NCBI RefSeq assembly: GCF_029227915.1
Contig: NC_079884.1
Coordinates: 11,968,001 to 12,032,000 of the forward strand
DNA length: 64,000 nucleotides
Source of the DNA: Hydractinia symbiolongicarpus
Taxonomy: Eukaryota; Cnidaria; Hydrozoa; Anthoathecata; Hydractiniidae
Direction of reading: 5' to 3'
Of the stretch, positions 1 through 12,439 are shown piece by piece. The notes beneath the pieces are model-generated. The model had not been told where the DNA came from and ran no database searches. It was given only the letters and a program-made list of their open reading frames with translations. Numbering within the stretch: the first letter of the stretch is position 1; the number at the start of each line of letters is the position of its first letter. A program made the position numbers and the translations under genes.

Positions 1-288
1 GGGTTTAAATATATTGAGAACAAAATCGTAGAAAACTCGCGTCCTTGTTTTTATTAATGGTGCTGAAAATTGCAGTAAATTAAAATTTTTGTCAAATTTA
101 TATTGTCAGATGTCAAAAAATATTGTTATATTTTTAAACGTCTGGGATCTAGGGTCTAAGAATATTGTGGAATTTACTTTGTTGTCAATAGTTTATTTTC
201 ATGTGATAAAATTACTCGAATTTTTGAAAGAATGTCGAAATTTAAAAAACGCCAAATAAATTAAATTGGATCAATAAGTCTTCTGATA

Positions 289-314
289 GGCAATGCTGGA
301 CTCGCGCAGCTGTG
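289..314. other. GC hairpin in the spacer followed by a T-run (representative)
   Basis: In an otherwise AT-rich spacer, S-type units contain TCGCGCA-GCTG-TGCGCGA, a 7-bp stem followed directly by T-rich sequence. L-type units read CGCGCA-GATG-TGCGCG, so the stem core persists while the loop differs. It recurs once per unit throughout the array. Function unknown. Confidence 0.45.
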
Positions 315-699
315 CGCGATTGTTTTTACTTTTTACCAACTGGTTTATACCAATTGCCCTAAAATCTGTAAAATAATAGATAAGGAACCATTTCTTTGTA
401 AGCCAATGTTTACAAATTCTTTACACGCCTTTACTTTAAAAAGGACATGCGTTAGAAGGAAATCAACCTACGGTTTTAAGGTTAAAAACTAGGCCTGTTC
501 TTTAGAGATAAAAATAATGACCCGGCTGCAAAGAATTTTGAAATTCTTAAAGAAAGAGTGTGAATACCAAATTAAACAGCCAGCATCTAAAGTATCTACG
601 CAAAGGTTCCTTGTAAAACATACGTGTTTATGAAAGTAAAAAAAAAAGACCAAAAGTGCCTGGTTAAGAATTTAATCCGAACTTGTTTCTACGTTTTCC

Positions 700-731
700 T
701 TCAAAAATTAAAGAGTATATTGGAAAGAAAA
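700..731 (-). terminator. Pol III T-run terminators at SRP RNA 3' end (representative)
   Basis: The RNA ends in a T4 run (728-731 on the plus strand as AAAA). A second run, TTTTT (plus CAAAAATT near 704-709), follows about 20-25 nt later in the units and could act as a backup stop. Copy 21 has lost the first run. Confidence 0.6.
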
Positions 732-1031
732 TCTTCGTTCGACTGTCTTGCGCGGGCTACCGAACACCACCTATTCACAGGCGCTATCCCACTACTGCTC
801 AGCGCGGGAACTTTTGCCTGCTGCGTTTCCGCCCTGGGCCGATACGTTCCTCATTATCGAACCTGGTACTACATGAATTCCTTCCTGTAGACCATGTTGA
901 CACTGAGCTTAGTGTGGACGCCTGATCGACATAGACAACTGACCGATAGTGGTCCCGAACTCAAGCCGTTCGTAAGTTTAGTCTCCAAGTAGCTGGATTA
1001 CAGGTGCACGCCACTACACCCAACTGACGGC
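728..1031 (-). ncRNA. 7SL: SRP RNA (7SL), array copy 1
   Basis: The minus strand matches metazoan 7SL RNA over its whole length. In RNA sense the Alu domain contains UGUAAUCCAGCUACUUGG. The S domain contains GGCCCAGGGCGGAAACGC (helix 8 with GGAA loop) and CAGUAGUGGGAUAGCGCC (helix 5 return strand), and it closes with UGUGAAUAGG. Helix 6 folds as GAA-[GGAA]-UUC around 879-888. Length (~300 nt) equals the vertebrate RNA. The 3' end is set by a T4 run (plus-strand AAAA at 728-731), a Pol III terminator. The 5' end is placed at GCCGUCAG by alignment to the conserved 7SL start and is approximate. This copy carries the ancestral-looking CACUA helix 5 strand. Confidence 0.97.
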
Positions 1032-1057
1032 GAAGGGTAAAAAGTATTAACTTATGC
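1032..1057 (-). promoter_or_regulatory. Proximal promoter element of SRP RNA genes (representative, copy 1)
   Basis: On the minus strand, directly upstream of the RNA start, all array copies keep TTAATACTTTTTACCCTTC, preceded by ATAAG, with a TATA-like stretch at about -25 to -14. The orphan gene keeps the same block although sequence further out has diverged. Position and AT-richness suit an upstream Pol III element as described for 7SL genes. The function is inferred. Confidence 0.55.
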
Positions 1058-1130
1058 TTTTTTATTATTCCTTCAAATCAAGAAAAAAATTTGCTTAGAG
1101 ATATCAACTGAATCTTACATTCTTTGTCCA

Positions 1131-1176
1131 GAATTGTGTTGAATACATAAAAGTAGCATTCGAAATTAGCGGTAGT
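1131..1176 (-). promoter_or_regulatory. Distal conserved block upstream of SRP RNA (representative, copy 1)
   Basis: A second block, GAATGCTACTTTTATGTATT on the minus strand, sits ~100-145 bp upstream of the RNA start in array units. It recurs at 61381-61427 upstream of the orphan at nearly the same distance (about 107 bp). The surrounding sequence is less conserved. A distal activator-type element is a reasonable guess; no known factor site is recognised. Confidence 0.4.
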
Positions 1177-2137
1177 TTCAAATTTCACGCGCTACTTTCC
1201 ATAAAATATTCCTCGCCTGATGAATTTATATTTTTTCTTTTCAACATTTTGCAAAAAGTGAGAACGTGTAAAGAAACGTTTGAATTCGATTCCACCTTAT
1301 GTTACTCCATCGCCGTATACAAATTAGATGACGTCCACCCAGGCAATTCTTCACATAGTATTTTTAATCAAAATACATTTTTCTATCTTCTTTTATGTTA
1401 AAAGCCAATAAATTTTTGTAAGGTATAATTTTCGCAATATTAAAAGTGTGTAGGGTTTAAATATATTGAGAACAAAATCGTAGAAAACTCGCGTCCTTGT
1501 TTTTATTAATGGTGCTGAAAATTGCAGTAAATTAAAATTTTTGTCAAATTTATATTGTCAGATGTCAAAAAATATTGTTATATTTTTAAAAGTTTATATA
1601 GTTTATTTTCATGTGATAAAATTACTCGAATTTTTGAAAGAATGTCGAAATTTAAAAAACGCCAAATAAATTAAATTGGATCAATAAGTCTTCTGATAGG
1701 CAATGCTGGACTCGCGCAGCTGTGCGCGATTTTTTTACTTTTTACCAACTGGTTTATACCAATTGCACTAAAATCTGTAAAATAATAGATAAGGAACCAT
1801 TTCTTTGTAAGCCAATGTTTACAAATTCTTTACACGCCTTTACTTTAAAAAGGACATGCGTTAGAAGGAAATCAACCTACGGTTTTAAGGTTAAAAAACT
1901 AGGCCTGTTCTTTAGAGATAAGAATAATGCCCCGGCTGCATAGAATTTTGAAATTCTTAAAGAAAGAGTGTGAATACCAAATTAAACAGCCAACAACTAA
2001 AATATCCACGCAAAGGTTCTTTGTAAAACATACGTGTTTATGAAAGTAAAAAAAAAAGACCAAAAGTGCCTGGTTAAGGATTTAATCCGAACTTGTTTCT
2101 ACGTTTTCCTTCAAAAATTAAAGAGTATATTGGAAAG

Positions 2138-2441
2138 AAAATCTTCGTTCGACTGTCTTGCGCGGGCTACCGAACACCACCTATTCACAGGCGCTATCCC
2201 ACTACTGTTCAGCGCGGGAACTTTTGCCTGCTGCGTTTCCGCCCTGGGCCGATACGTTCCTCATTATCGAACCTGGTACTACATGAATTCCTTCCTGTAG
2301 ACCATGTTGACACTGAGCTTAGGGTGGACGCCTGATCGACATAGACAACTGACCGATAGTGGTCCCGAACTCAAGCCGTTCGTAAGTTTAGTCTCCAAGT
2401 AGCTGGATTACAGGTGCACGCCACTACACCCAACTGACGGC
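2138..2441 (-). ncRNA. 7SL: SRP RNA (7SL), array copy 2
   Basis: Full length with T4 terminator. Differs from copy 1 in the helix 5 strand (CCCUA instead of CACUA) and by one change near the helix 8 return strand (plus CTGTTCAGC), shared only with copy 3. Confidence 0.97.
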
Positions 2442-3547
2442 GAAGGGTAAAAAGTATTAACTTATGCTTTTTTATTATTCCTTCAAATCAAGAAAAAAAT
2501 TTGCTTAGAGATATCAACTGAATCTTACATTCTTTGTCCAGAATTGTGTTGAATACATAAAAGTAGCATTCGAAATTAGCGGTAGTTTCAAATTTCACGC
2601 GCTACTTTCCATAAAATATTCCTCGCCTGATGAATTTATATTTTTTCTTTTCAACATTTTGCAAAAAGTGAGAACGTGTAAAGAAACGTTTGAATTCGAT
2701 TCCACCTTATGTTACTCCATCGCCGTATACAAATTAGATGACGTCCACCCAGGCAATTCTTCACATAGTATTTTTAATCAAAATACATTTTTCTATCTTC
2801 TTTTATGTTAGAAGCCAATTTATTTTTGTAAGGTATAATTTTCGCAATATCAAAAGTGTGTAGGGTTTAAAAATATTGAGAACAAAATCGTAGAAAACTC
2901 GCGTCCTTGTTTTTATTAATGGTGCTGAAAATTGCAGTAAATTAAAATTTTTGTCAAATTTATATTGTCAGATGTCAAAAAATATTGTTATATTTTTAAA
3001 AGTTTATATAGTTTATTTTCATGTGATAAAATTACTCGAATTTTTGAAAGAATGTCGAAATTTAAAAAACGCCAAATAAATTAAATTGGATCAATAAGTC
3101 TTCTGATAGGCAATGCTGGACTCGCGCAGCTGTGCGCGATTTTTTTACTTTTTACCAACTGGTTTATACCAATTGCACTAAAATCTGTAAAATAATAGAT
3201 AAGGAACCATTTCTTTGTAAGCCAATGTTTACAAATTCTTTACACGCCTTTACTTTAAAAAGGACATGCGTTAGAAGGAAATCAACCTACGGTTTTAAGG
3301 TTAAAAAACTAGGCCTGTTCTTTAGAGATAAGAATAATGCCCCGGCTGCATAGAATTTTGAAATTCTTAAAGAAAGAGTGTGAATACCAAATTAAACAGC
3401 CAACAACTAAAATATCCACGCAAAGGTTCTTTGTAAAACATACGTGTTTATGAAAGTAAAAAAAAAAGACCAAAAGTGCCTGGTTAAGGATTTAATCCGA
3501 ACTTGTTTCTACGTTTTCCTTCAAAAATTAAAGAGTATATTGGAAAG

Positions 3548-3851
3548 AAAATCTTCGTTCGACTGTCTTGCGCGGGCTACCGAACACCACCTATTCACAG
3601 GCGCTATCCCACTACTGTTCAGCGCGGGAACTTTTGCCTGCTGCGTTTCCGCCCTGGGCCGATACGTTCCTCATTATCGAACCTGGTACTACATGAATTC
3701 CTTCCTGTAGACCATGTTGACACTGAGCTTAGGGTGGACGCCTGATCGACATAGACAACTGACCGATAGTGGTCCCGAACTCAAGCCGTTCGTAAGTTTA
3801 GTCTCCAAGTAGCTGGATTACAGGTGCACGCCACTACACCCAACTGACGGC
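3548..3851 (-). ncRNA. 7SL: SRP RNA (7SL), array copy 3
   Basis: Appears identical to copy 2 across the RNA, including the CTGTTCAGC variant, so copies 2 and 3 look like a recent duplication. Confidence 0.97.
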
Positions 3852-4955
3852 GAAGGGTAAAAAGTATTAACTTATGCTTTTTTATTATTCCTTCAAATCA
3901 AGAAAAAAATTTGCTTAGAGATATCAACTGAATCTTACATTCATTGTCCAGAATTGTGTTGAATACATAAAAGTAGCATTCGAAATTAGCGGTAGTTTCA
4001 AATTTCACGCGCTACTTTCCATAAAATATTCCTCGCCTGATGAATTTATATTTTTTCTTTTCAACATTTTGCAAAAAGTGAGAACGTGTAAAGAAACGTT
4101 TGAATTCGATTCCACCTTATGTTACTCCATCGTCGTATACAAATTAGATGACGTCCACCCAGGCAATTCTTCACATAGTATTTTTAATCAAAATACATTT
4201 TTCTATCTTCTTTTATGTTAAAAGCCAATAAATTTTTGTAAGGTATAATTTTCGCAATATTAAAAGTGTGTAGGGTTTAAATATATTGAGAACAAAATCG
4301 TAGAAAACTCGCGTCCTTGTTTTTATTAATGGTGCTGAAAATTGCAGTAAATTAAAATTTTTGTCAAATTTATATTGTCAGATGTCAAAAAATATTGTTA
4401 TATTTTTAAAAGTTTATATAGTTTATTTTCATGTGATAAAATTACTCGAATTTTTGAAAGAATGTCGAAATTTAAAAAACGCCAAATAAATTAAATTGGA
4501 TCAATAAGTCTTCTGATAGGCAATGCTGGACTCGCGCAGCTGTGCGCGATTTTTTTACTTTTTACCAACTGGTTTATACCAATTGCACTAAAATCTGTAA
4601 AATAATAGATAAGGAACCATTTCTTTGTAAGCCAATGTTTACAAATTCTTTACACGCCTTTACTTTAAAAAGGACATGCGTTAGAACGAAATCAACCTAC
4701 GGTTTTAAGGTTAAAAAACTAGGCCTGTTCTTTAGAGATAAGAATAATGCCCCGGCTGCATAGAATTTTGAAATTCTTAAAGAAAGAGTGTGAATACCAA
4801 ATTAAACAGCCAGCAACTAAAGTATCTACGCAAAGGTTCCTTGTAAAACATACGTGTTTATGAAATTAAAAAAAAGACCAAAAGTGCCTGGTTAAGAATT
4901 TAATCCGAACTTGTTTCTACGTTTTCCTTCAAAAATTAAAGAGTATATTGGAAAG

Positions 4956-5259
4956 AAAATCTTCGTTCGACTGTCTTGCGCGGGCTACCGAAAACCACCT
5001 ATTCACAGGCGCTATCCCACTACTGCTCAGCGCGGGAACTTTTGCCTGCTGCGTTTCCGCCTTGGGCCGATACGTTCCTCATTATCGAACCTGGTACTAC
5101 ATGAACTCCTTCCTGTAGACCATGTTGACACTGAGCTTAGTGTGGACGCCTGATCGACATAGACAACTGACCGATAGTGGTCCCGAACTCAAGCCGTTCG
5201 TAAGTTTAGTCTCCAAGTAGCTGGATTACAGGTGCACGCCACTACACCCAACTGACGGC
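4956..5259 (-). ncRNA. 7SL: SRP RNA (7SL), array copy 4, GGAG helix 6 loop
   Basis: Helix 6 loop is GGAG rather than GGAA (plus-strand TGAACTCC), still a GNAR loop as SRP19 recognition requires. Also has GAAAACC for GAACACC in the 3' Alu-domain strand and one change beside helix 8 (plus GCCTTGGGCC). Helix 5 strand is CACUA. Confidence 0.96.
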
Positions 5260-6366
5260 GAAAGGTAAAAAGTATTAACTTATGCTTTTTTATTATTCCT
5301 TCAAATCAAGAAAAAAATTTGCTTAGAGATATCAACTGAATCTTACATTCTTTGTCCAGAATTGTGTTGAATACATAAAAGTAGCATTCGAAATTAGCGG
5401 TAGTTTCAAATTTCACGCGCTACTTTCCATAAAATATTCCTCGCCTGATGAATTTATATTTTTTCTTTTCAACATTTTGCAAAAAGTGAGAACGTGTAAA
5501 GAAACGTTTGAATTCGATTCCACCTTATGTTACTCCATCGCCGTATACAAATTAGATGACGTCCACCCAGGCAATTCTTCACATAGTATTTTTAATCAAA
5601 ATACATTTTTCTATCTTCTTTTATGTTAGAAGCCAATAAATTTTTGTAAGGTATAATTTTCGCAATATCAAAAGTGTGTAGGGTTTAAATATATTGAGAA
5701 CAAAATCGTAGAAAACTCGCGTCCTTGTTTTTATTAATGGTGCTGAAAATTGCAGTAAATTAAAATTTTTGTCAAATTTATATTGTCAGATGTCAAAAAA
5801 TATTGTTATATTTTTAAAAAGTTTATATAGTTTATTTTCATGTGATAAAATTACTCGAATTTTTGAAAGAATGTCGAAATTTAAAAAACGCCAAATAAAT
5901 TATATTGGATCAATAAGTCTTCTGATAGGCAATGCTGGAGGCGCGCAGATGTGCGCGATTATTTTTACTTTTTACCAACTGGATTATACCAATTGCACTA
6001 AAATCTGTAAAATAATAGATAAGGAACCATTTTTTTGTAAGCCAATGTTTACAAATTCTTTACACGCCTTTACTTTAAAAAGGACATGCGTTAGAAGGAA
6101 ATCAACCTACGGTTTTAAGGTTAAAAAACTAGGCCTGTTCTTTAGAGATAAAAATAATGACCCGGCTGCAAAGAATTTTGAAATTCTTAAAGAAAGAGTG
6201 TGAATACCAAATTAAACAGCCAGCAACTAAAGTATCTACGCAAAGGTTCCTTGTAAAACATACGTGTTTATGAAATTAAAAAAAAAGACCAAAAGTGCCT
6301 GGTTAAGAATTTAATCCGAACTTGTTTCTACGTTTTCCTTCAAAAATTAAAGAGTATATTGGAAAG

Positions 6367-6670
6367 AAAATCTTCGTTCGACTGTCTTGCGCGGGCTACC
6401 GAAAACCACCTATTCACAGGCGCTATCCCACTACTGCTCAGCGCGGGAACTTTTGCCTGCTGCGTTTCCGCCCTGGGCCGATACGTTCCTCATTATCAAA
6501 CCTGGTACTACCTGAACTCCTTCCTGTAGACCATGTTGACACTGAGCTTAGTGTGGACGCCTGATCGACATAGACAACTGACCGATAGTGGTCCCGAACT
6601 CAAGCCGTTCGTAAGTTTAGTCTCCAAGTAGCTGGATTACAGGTGCACGCCACTACACCCAACTGACGGC
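6367..6670 (-). ncRNA. 7SL: SRP RNA (7SL), array copy 5, GGAG helix 6 loop
   Basis: Shares the GGAG helix 6 loop and the GAAAACC variant with copy 4. Adds two private changes (plus ATTATCAAACC and CTACCTGAAC). Helix 5 strand is CACUA. Confidence 0.96.
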
Positions 6671-7778
6671 GAAGGGTAAAAAGTATTAACTTATGCTTTT
6701 TTATTATTCCTTCAAATCAAGAAAAAAATTTGCTTAGAGATATCAACTGAATCTTACATTCTTTGTCCAGAATTGTGTTGAATACATAAAAGTAGCATTC
6801 GAAATTAGCGGTAGTTTCAAATTTCACGCGCTACTTTCCATAAAATATTCCTCGCCTGATGAATTTATATTTTTTCTTTTCAACATTTTGCAAAAAGTGA
6901 GAACGTGTAAAGAAACGTTTGAATTCGATTCCACCTTATGTTACTCCATCGCCGTATACAAATTAGATGACGTCCACCCAGGCAATTCTTCACATAGTAT
7001 TTTTAATCAAAATACATTTTTCTATCTTCTTTTATGTTAGAAGCCAATAAATTTTTGTAAGGTATAATTTTCGCAATATCAAAAGTGTGTAGGGTTTAAA
7101 TATATTGAGAACAAAATCGTAGAAAACTCGCGTCCTTGTTTTTATTAATGGTGCTGAAAATTGCAGTAAATTAAAATTTTTGTCAAATTTATATTGTCAG
7201 ATGTCAAAAAATATTGTTATATTTTTAAAAAGTTTATATAGTTTATTTTCATGTGATAAAATTACTCGAATTTTTGAAAGAATGTCGAAATTTAAAAAAC
7301 GCCAAATAAATTAAATTGGATCAATAAGTCTTCTGATAGGCAATGCTGGACTCGCGCAGCTGTGCGCGATTGTTTTTACTTTTTACCAACTGGTTTATAC
7401 CAATTGCACTAAAATCTGTAAAATAATAGATAAGGAACCATTTCTTTGTAAGCCAATTTTTACAAATTCTTTACACGCCTTTACTTTAAAAAGGACATGC
7501 GTTAGAAGGAAATCAACCTACGGTTTTAAGGTTAAAAAACTAGGCCTGTTCTTTAGAGATAAGAATAATGCCCCGGCTGCATAGAATTTTGAAATTCTTA
7601 AAGAAAGACTGTGAATACCAAATTAAACAGCCAGCAACTAAAATATCCACGCAAAGGTTCTTTGTAAAACATACGTGTTTATGAAAGTAAAAAAAAAAGA
7701 CCAAAAGTGCCTGGTTAAGGATTTAATCCGAACTTGTTTCTACGTTTTCCTTCAAAAATTAAAGAGTATATTGGAAAG

Positions 7779-8082
7779 AAAATATTCGTTCGACTGTCTT
7801 GCGCGGGCTACCGAACACCACCTATTCACAGACGCTATCCCACTACTGCTCAGCGCGGGAACTTTTGCCTGGTGCGTTTCCGCCCTGGGCCGATACGTTC
7901 CTCATTATCGAACCTGGTACTACATGAATTCCTTCCTGTAGACCATGTTGACACTGAGCTTAGGGTGGACGCCTGACCGACATAGACAACTGACCGATAG
8001 TGGTCCCGAACTCAAGCCGTTCGTAAGTTTAGTCTCCAAGTAGCTGGATTACAGGTGCACGCCACTACACCCAACTGACGGC
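7779..8082 (-). ncRNA. 7SL: SRP RNA (7SL), array copy 6
   Basis: The terminator-proximal sequence reads AATATTTT. Private changes at plus CACAGACGCT, GCCTGGTGCG and CTGACCGACAT make this one of the more diverged copies. Helix 5 strand is CCCUA. Confidence 0.95.
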
Positions 8083-8734
8083 GAAGGGTAAAAAGTATTA
8101 ACTTATGCTTTTTTATTATTCCTTTAAATCAAGAAAAAAATTTGCTTAGAGATATCAACTGAATCTTACATTCTTTGTCCAGAATTGTGTTGAATACATA
8201 AAAGTAGCATTCGAAATTAGCGGTAGTTTCAAATTTCACGCGCTACTTTCCATAAAATATTCCTCGCCTGATGAATTTATATTTTTTCTTTTCAACATTT
8301 TGCAAAAAGTGAGAACGTGTAAAGAAACGTTTGAATTCGATTCCACCTTATGTTACTCCATCGCCGTATACAAATTAGATGACGTCCACCCAGCCAATTT
8401 TTCACATAGTATTTTTAATCAAAATACATTTTTCTATCTTCTTTTATGTTAGAAGCCAATTTATTTTTGTAAGGTATAATTTTCGCAATATCAAAAGTGT
8501 GCAGGGTTTAAATATATTGAGAACAAAATCGTAGAAAACTCGCGTCCTTGTTTTTATTAATGGTGCTGAAAATTGCAGTAAATTAAAATTTTTGTCAAAT
8601 TTATATTGTCAGATGTCAAAAAATATTGTTATATTTTTAAACGTCTGGGATCTAGGGTCTAAGAATATTGTGGAATTTACTTTGTTGTCAATAGTTTATT
8701 TTCATGTGATAAAATTACTCGAATTTTTGAAAAA

Positions 8735-9067
8735 ATGTCGAAATTTAAAAAACGCCAAATAAATTATATTGGATCAATAAGTCTTCTGATAGGCAATGCT
8801 GGAGGCGCGCAGATGTGCGCGATTATTTTTACTTTTTACCAACTGGATTATACCAATTGCACTAAAATCTGTAAAATAATAGATAAGGAACCATTTTTTT
8901 GTAAGCCAATGTTTACAAATTCTTTACACGCCTTTACTTTAAAAAGGACATGCGTTAGAAGGAAATCAACCTACGGTTTTAAGGTTAAAAAACTAGGCCT
9001 GTTCTTTAGAGATAAAAATAATGACCCGGCTGCAAAGAATTTTGAAATTCTTAAAGAAAGAGTGTGA
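8735..9067 (+). CDS. 110-codon ORF in L-type spacers (representative), unknown
   Basis: An open frame beginning MSKFKKRQINYIGS and ending NNDPAAKNFEILKERV, rich in Lys/Arg and Cys, with no signal peptide or domain I recognise. Near-identical intact copies lie at 17407, 18859, 28775, 31679, 33131, 34583, 36035, 37487, 38939, 40392 and 41844. A copy with an upstream extension spans 5769-6203. Frameshifted copies are at 15955 and 30228. S-type spacers have a TAA near codon 9, a frameshift after the GC hairpin and a TAG near the end. The intactness may only reflect recent amplification of the unit. Could be a relic of a captured exon or transposon, or a chance ORF. Confidence 0.2.
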   Translation: MSKFKKRQINYIGSISLLIGNAGGAQMCAIIFTFYQLDYTNCTKICKIIDKEPFFCKPMFTNSLHAFTLKRTCVRRKSTYGFKVKKLGLFFRDKNNDPAAKNFEILKERV

Positions 9068-9230
9068 ATACCAAATTAAACAGCCAGCAACTAAAGTATC
9101 TACGCAAAGGTTCCTTGTAAAACATACGTGTTTATGAAATTAAAAAAAAAGACCAAAAGTGCCTGGTTAAGAATTTAATCCGAACTTGTTTCTACGTTTT
9201 CCTTCAAAAATTAAAGAGTATATTGGAAAG

Positions 9231-9534
9231 AAAATCTTCGTTCGACTGTCTTGCGCGGGCTACCGAACACCACCTATTCACAGGCGCTATCCCACTACTG
9301 CTCAGCGCGGGAACTTTTGCCTGCTGCGTTTCCGCCCTGGGCCGATACGTTCCTCATTATCGAACCTGGTACTACATGAATTCCTTCCTGTAGACCATGT
9401 TGACACTGAGCTTAGTGTGGACGCCTGATCGACATAGACAACTGACCGATAGTGGTCCCGAACTCAAGCCGTTCGTAAGTTTAGTCTCCAAGTAGCTGGA
9501 TTACAGGTGCACGCCACTACACCCAACTGACGGC
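9231..9534 (-). ncRNA. 7SL: SRP RNA (7SL), array copy 7
   Basis: RNA sequence matches copy 1, including the CACUA helix 5 strand and the T4 terminator. Confidence 0.97.
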
Positions 9535-10683
9535 GAAGGGTAAAAAGTATTAACTTATGCTTTTTTATTATTCCTTCAAATCAAGAAAAAAATTTGCTTA
9601 GAGATATGAACTGAATCTTACATTCTTTGTCCAGAATTGTGTTGAATACATAAAAGTAGCATTCGAAATTAGCGGTAGTTTCAAATTTCACGCGCTACTT
9701 TCCATAAAATATTCCTCGCCTGATGAATTTATATTTTTTCTTTTCAACATTTTGCAAAAAGTGAGAACGTGTAAAGAAACGTTTGAATTCGATTCCACCT
9801 TATGTTACTCCATCGCCGTATACAAATTAGATGACGTCCACCCAGCCAATTTTTCACATGGTATTTTTAATCAAAATACATTTTTCTATCTTCTTTTATG
9901 TTAGAAGCCAATTTATTTTTGTAATGTATAATTTTCGCAATATCAAAAGTGTGCAGGGTTTAAATATATTGAGAACAAAATCGTAGAAAACTCGCGTCCT
10001 TGTTTTTATTAATGGTGCTGAAAATTGCAGTAAATTAAAATTTTTGTCAAATTTATATTGTCAGATGTCAAAAAATATTGTTATATTTTTAAACGTCTGG
10101 GATCTAAGGTCTAAGAATATTGTGGAATTTACTTTGTTGTCAATAGTTTATTTTCATGTGATAAAATTACTCGAATTTTTGAAAGAATGTCGAAATTTAA
10201 AAAACGCCAAATAAATTAAATTGGATCAATAAGTCTTCTGATAGGCAATGCTGGACTGGCGCAGCTGTGCGCGATTGTTTTTACTTTTTACCAACTGGTT
10301 TATACCAATTGCACTAAAATCTGTAAAATAATAGATAAGGAACCATTTCTTTGTAAGCCAATTTTTACAAATTCTTTACACGCCTTTACTTTAAAAAGGA
10401 CATGCGTTAGAAGGAAATCAACCTACGGTTTTAAGGTTAAAAAACTAGGCCTGTTCTTTAGAGATAAGAATAATGCCCCGGCTGCATAGAATTTTGAAAT
10501 TCTTAAAGAAAGAGTGTGAATACCAAATTAAACAGCCAGCAACTAAAATATCCACGCAAAGGTTCTTTGTAAAACATACGTGTTTATGAAAGTAAAAAAA
10601 AAAGACCAAAAGTGCCTGGTTAAGGATTTAATCCGAACTTGTTTCTACGTTTTCCTTCAAAAATTAAAGAGTATATTGGAAAG

Positions 10684-10987
10684 AAAATATTCGTTCGACT
10701 GTCTTGCGCGGGTTACCGAACACCACCTATTCACAGGCGCTATCCCACTACTGCTCAGCGCGGGAACTTTTGCCTGCTGCGTTTCCGCCCTGGGCCGATA
10801 CGTTCCTCATTATCGAACCTGGTACTACATGAATTCCTTCCTGTAGACCATGTTGACACTGAGCTTAGGGTGGACGCCTGATCGACATAGACAACTGACC
10901 AATAGTGGTCCCGAACTCAAGCCGTTCGTAAGTTTAGTCTCCAAGTAGCTGGATTACAGGTGCACGCCACTACACCCAACTGACGGC
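10684..10987 (-). ncRNA. 7SL: SRP RNA (7SL), array copy 8
   Basis: AATATTTT 3' end shared with copies 6, 9 and 10. Private changes at plus GCGGGTTACC and GACCAATAGTGG. The upstream T-run is one base shorter than usual (plus GGGTAAAAGT). Helix 5 strand is CCCUA. Confidence 0.96.
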
Positions 10988-12135
10988 AAAGGGTAAAAGT
11001 ATTAACTTATGCTTTTTTATTATTCCTTCAAACCAAGAAAAAAATTTGCTTAGAGATATCAACTGAATCTTACATTCTTTGTCCAGAATTGTGTTGAATA
11101 CATAAAAGTAGCATTCGAAATTAGCGGTAGTTTCAAATTTCACGCGCTACTTTCCATAAAATATTCCTCGCCTGATGAATTTATATTTTTTCTTTTCAAC
11201 ATTTTGCAAAAAGTGAGAACGTGTAAAGAAACGTTTGAATTCGATTCCACCTTATGTTACTCCATCGCCGTATACAAATTAGATGACGTCCACCCAGCCA
11301 ATTTTTCACACGGTATTTTTAATCAAAATACATTTTTCTATCTTCTTTTATGTTAGAAGCCAATTTATTTTTGTAAGGTATAATTTTCGCAATATCAAAA
11401 GTGTGCAGGGTTTAAATATATTGAGAACAAAATCGTAGAAAACTCGCGTCCTTGTTTTTATTAATGGTGCTGAAAATTGCAGTAAATTAAAATTTTTGTC
11501 AAATTTATATTGTCAGATGTCAAAAAATATTGTTATATTTTTAAACGTCTGGGATCTAAGGTCTAAGAATATTGTGGAATTTACTTTGTTGTCAATAGTT
11601 TATTTTCATGTGATAAAATTACTCGAATTTTTGAAAGAATGTCGAAATTTAAAAAACGCCAAATAAATTAAATTGGATCAATAAGTCTTCTGATAGGCAA
11701 TGCTGGACTGGCGCAGCTGTGCGCGATTGTTTTTACTCTTTACCAACTGGTTTATACCAATTGCACTAAAATCTGTAAAATAATAGATAAGGAACCATTT
11801 CTTTGTAAGCCAATTTTTACAAATTCTTTACACGCCTTTTCTTTAAAAAGGACATGCGTTAGAAGGAAATCAACCTACGGTTTTAAGGTTAAAAAACTAG
11901 GCCTGTTCTTTAGAGATAAGAATAATGCCCCGGCTGCATAGAATTTTGAAATTCTTAAAGAAAGAGTGTGAATACCAAATTAAACAGCCAGCAACTAAAA
12001 TATCCACGCAAAGGTTCTTTGTAAAACATACGTGTTTATGAAAGTAAAAAAAAAAGACCAAAAGTGCCTGGTTAAGGATTTAATCCGAACTTGTTTCTAC
12101 GTTTTCCTTCAAAAATTAAAGAGTATATTGGAAAG

Positions 12136-12439
12136 AAAATATTCGTTCGACTGTCTTGCGCGGGCTACCGAACACCACCTATTCACAGGCGCTATCCCAC
12201 TACTGCTCAGCGCGGGAACTTTTGCCTGCTGCGTTTCCGCCCTGGGCCGATACGTTCCTCATTATCGAACCTGGTACTACATGAATTCCTTCCTGTAGAC
12301 CATGTTGACACTGAGCTTAGGGTGGACGCCTGATCGACATAGACAACTGACCGATAGTGGTCCCGAACTCAAGCCGTTCGTAAGTTTAGTCTCCAAGTAG
12401 CTGGATTACAGGTGCACGCCACTACACCCAACTGACGGC
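12136..12439 (-). ncRNA. 7SL: SRP RNA (7SL), array copy 9
   Basis: Consensus apart from the AATATTTT 3' end and CCCUA helix 5 strand. Shares the shortened upstream T-run with copy 8. Confidence 0.97.

Noticed and set aside
624-925. Plus-strand 80- and 88-codon frames repeated in every unit
   Set aside because: They are antisense to the SRP RNA; their conservation is explained by the RNA gene. The frames break at small indels in neighbouring sequence.
961-1031. Alu-like sequence (AGTAGCTGGATTACAGG), suggesting primate Alu or contamination
   Set aside because: The similarity comes from the 7SL Alu domain. The full S domain is present, there is no poly(A) tail or Alu dimer, and it repeats within a tandem unit, so these are SRP RNA genes and not SINEs.
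1281-1297. B-box-like TTCGATTCC in the spacer, possible tRNA or Pol III gene
   Set aside because: No matching A box, acceptor stem or cloverleaf can be formed around it.
1722-1943. 73-codon plus-strand frame in S-type spacers
   Set aside because: It is the shifted remainder of the L-type ORF, starting after a frameshift with no independent support.
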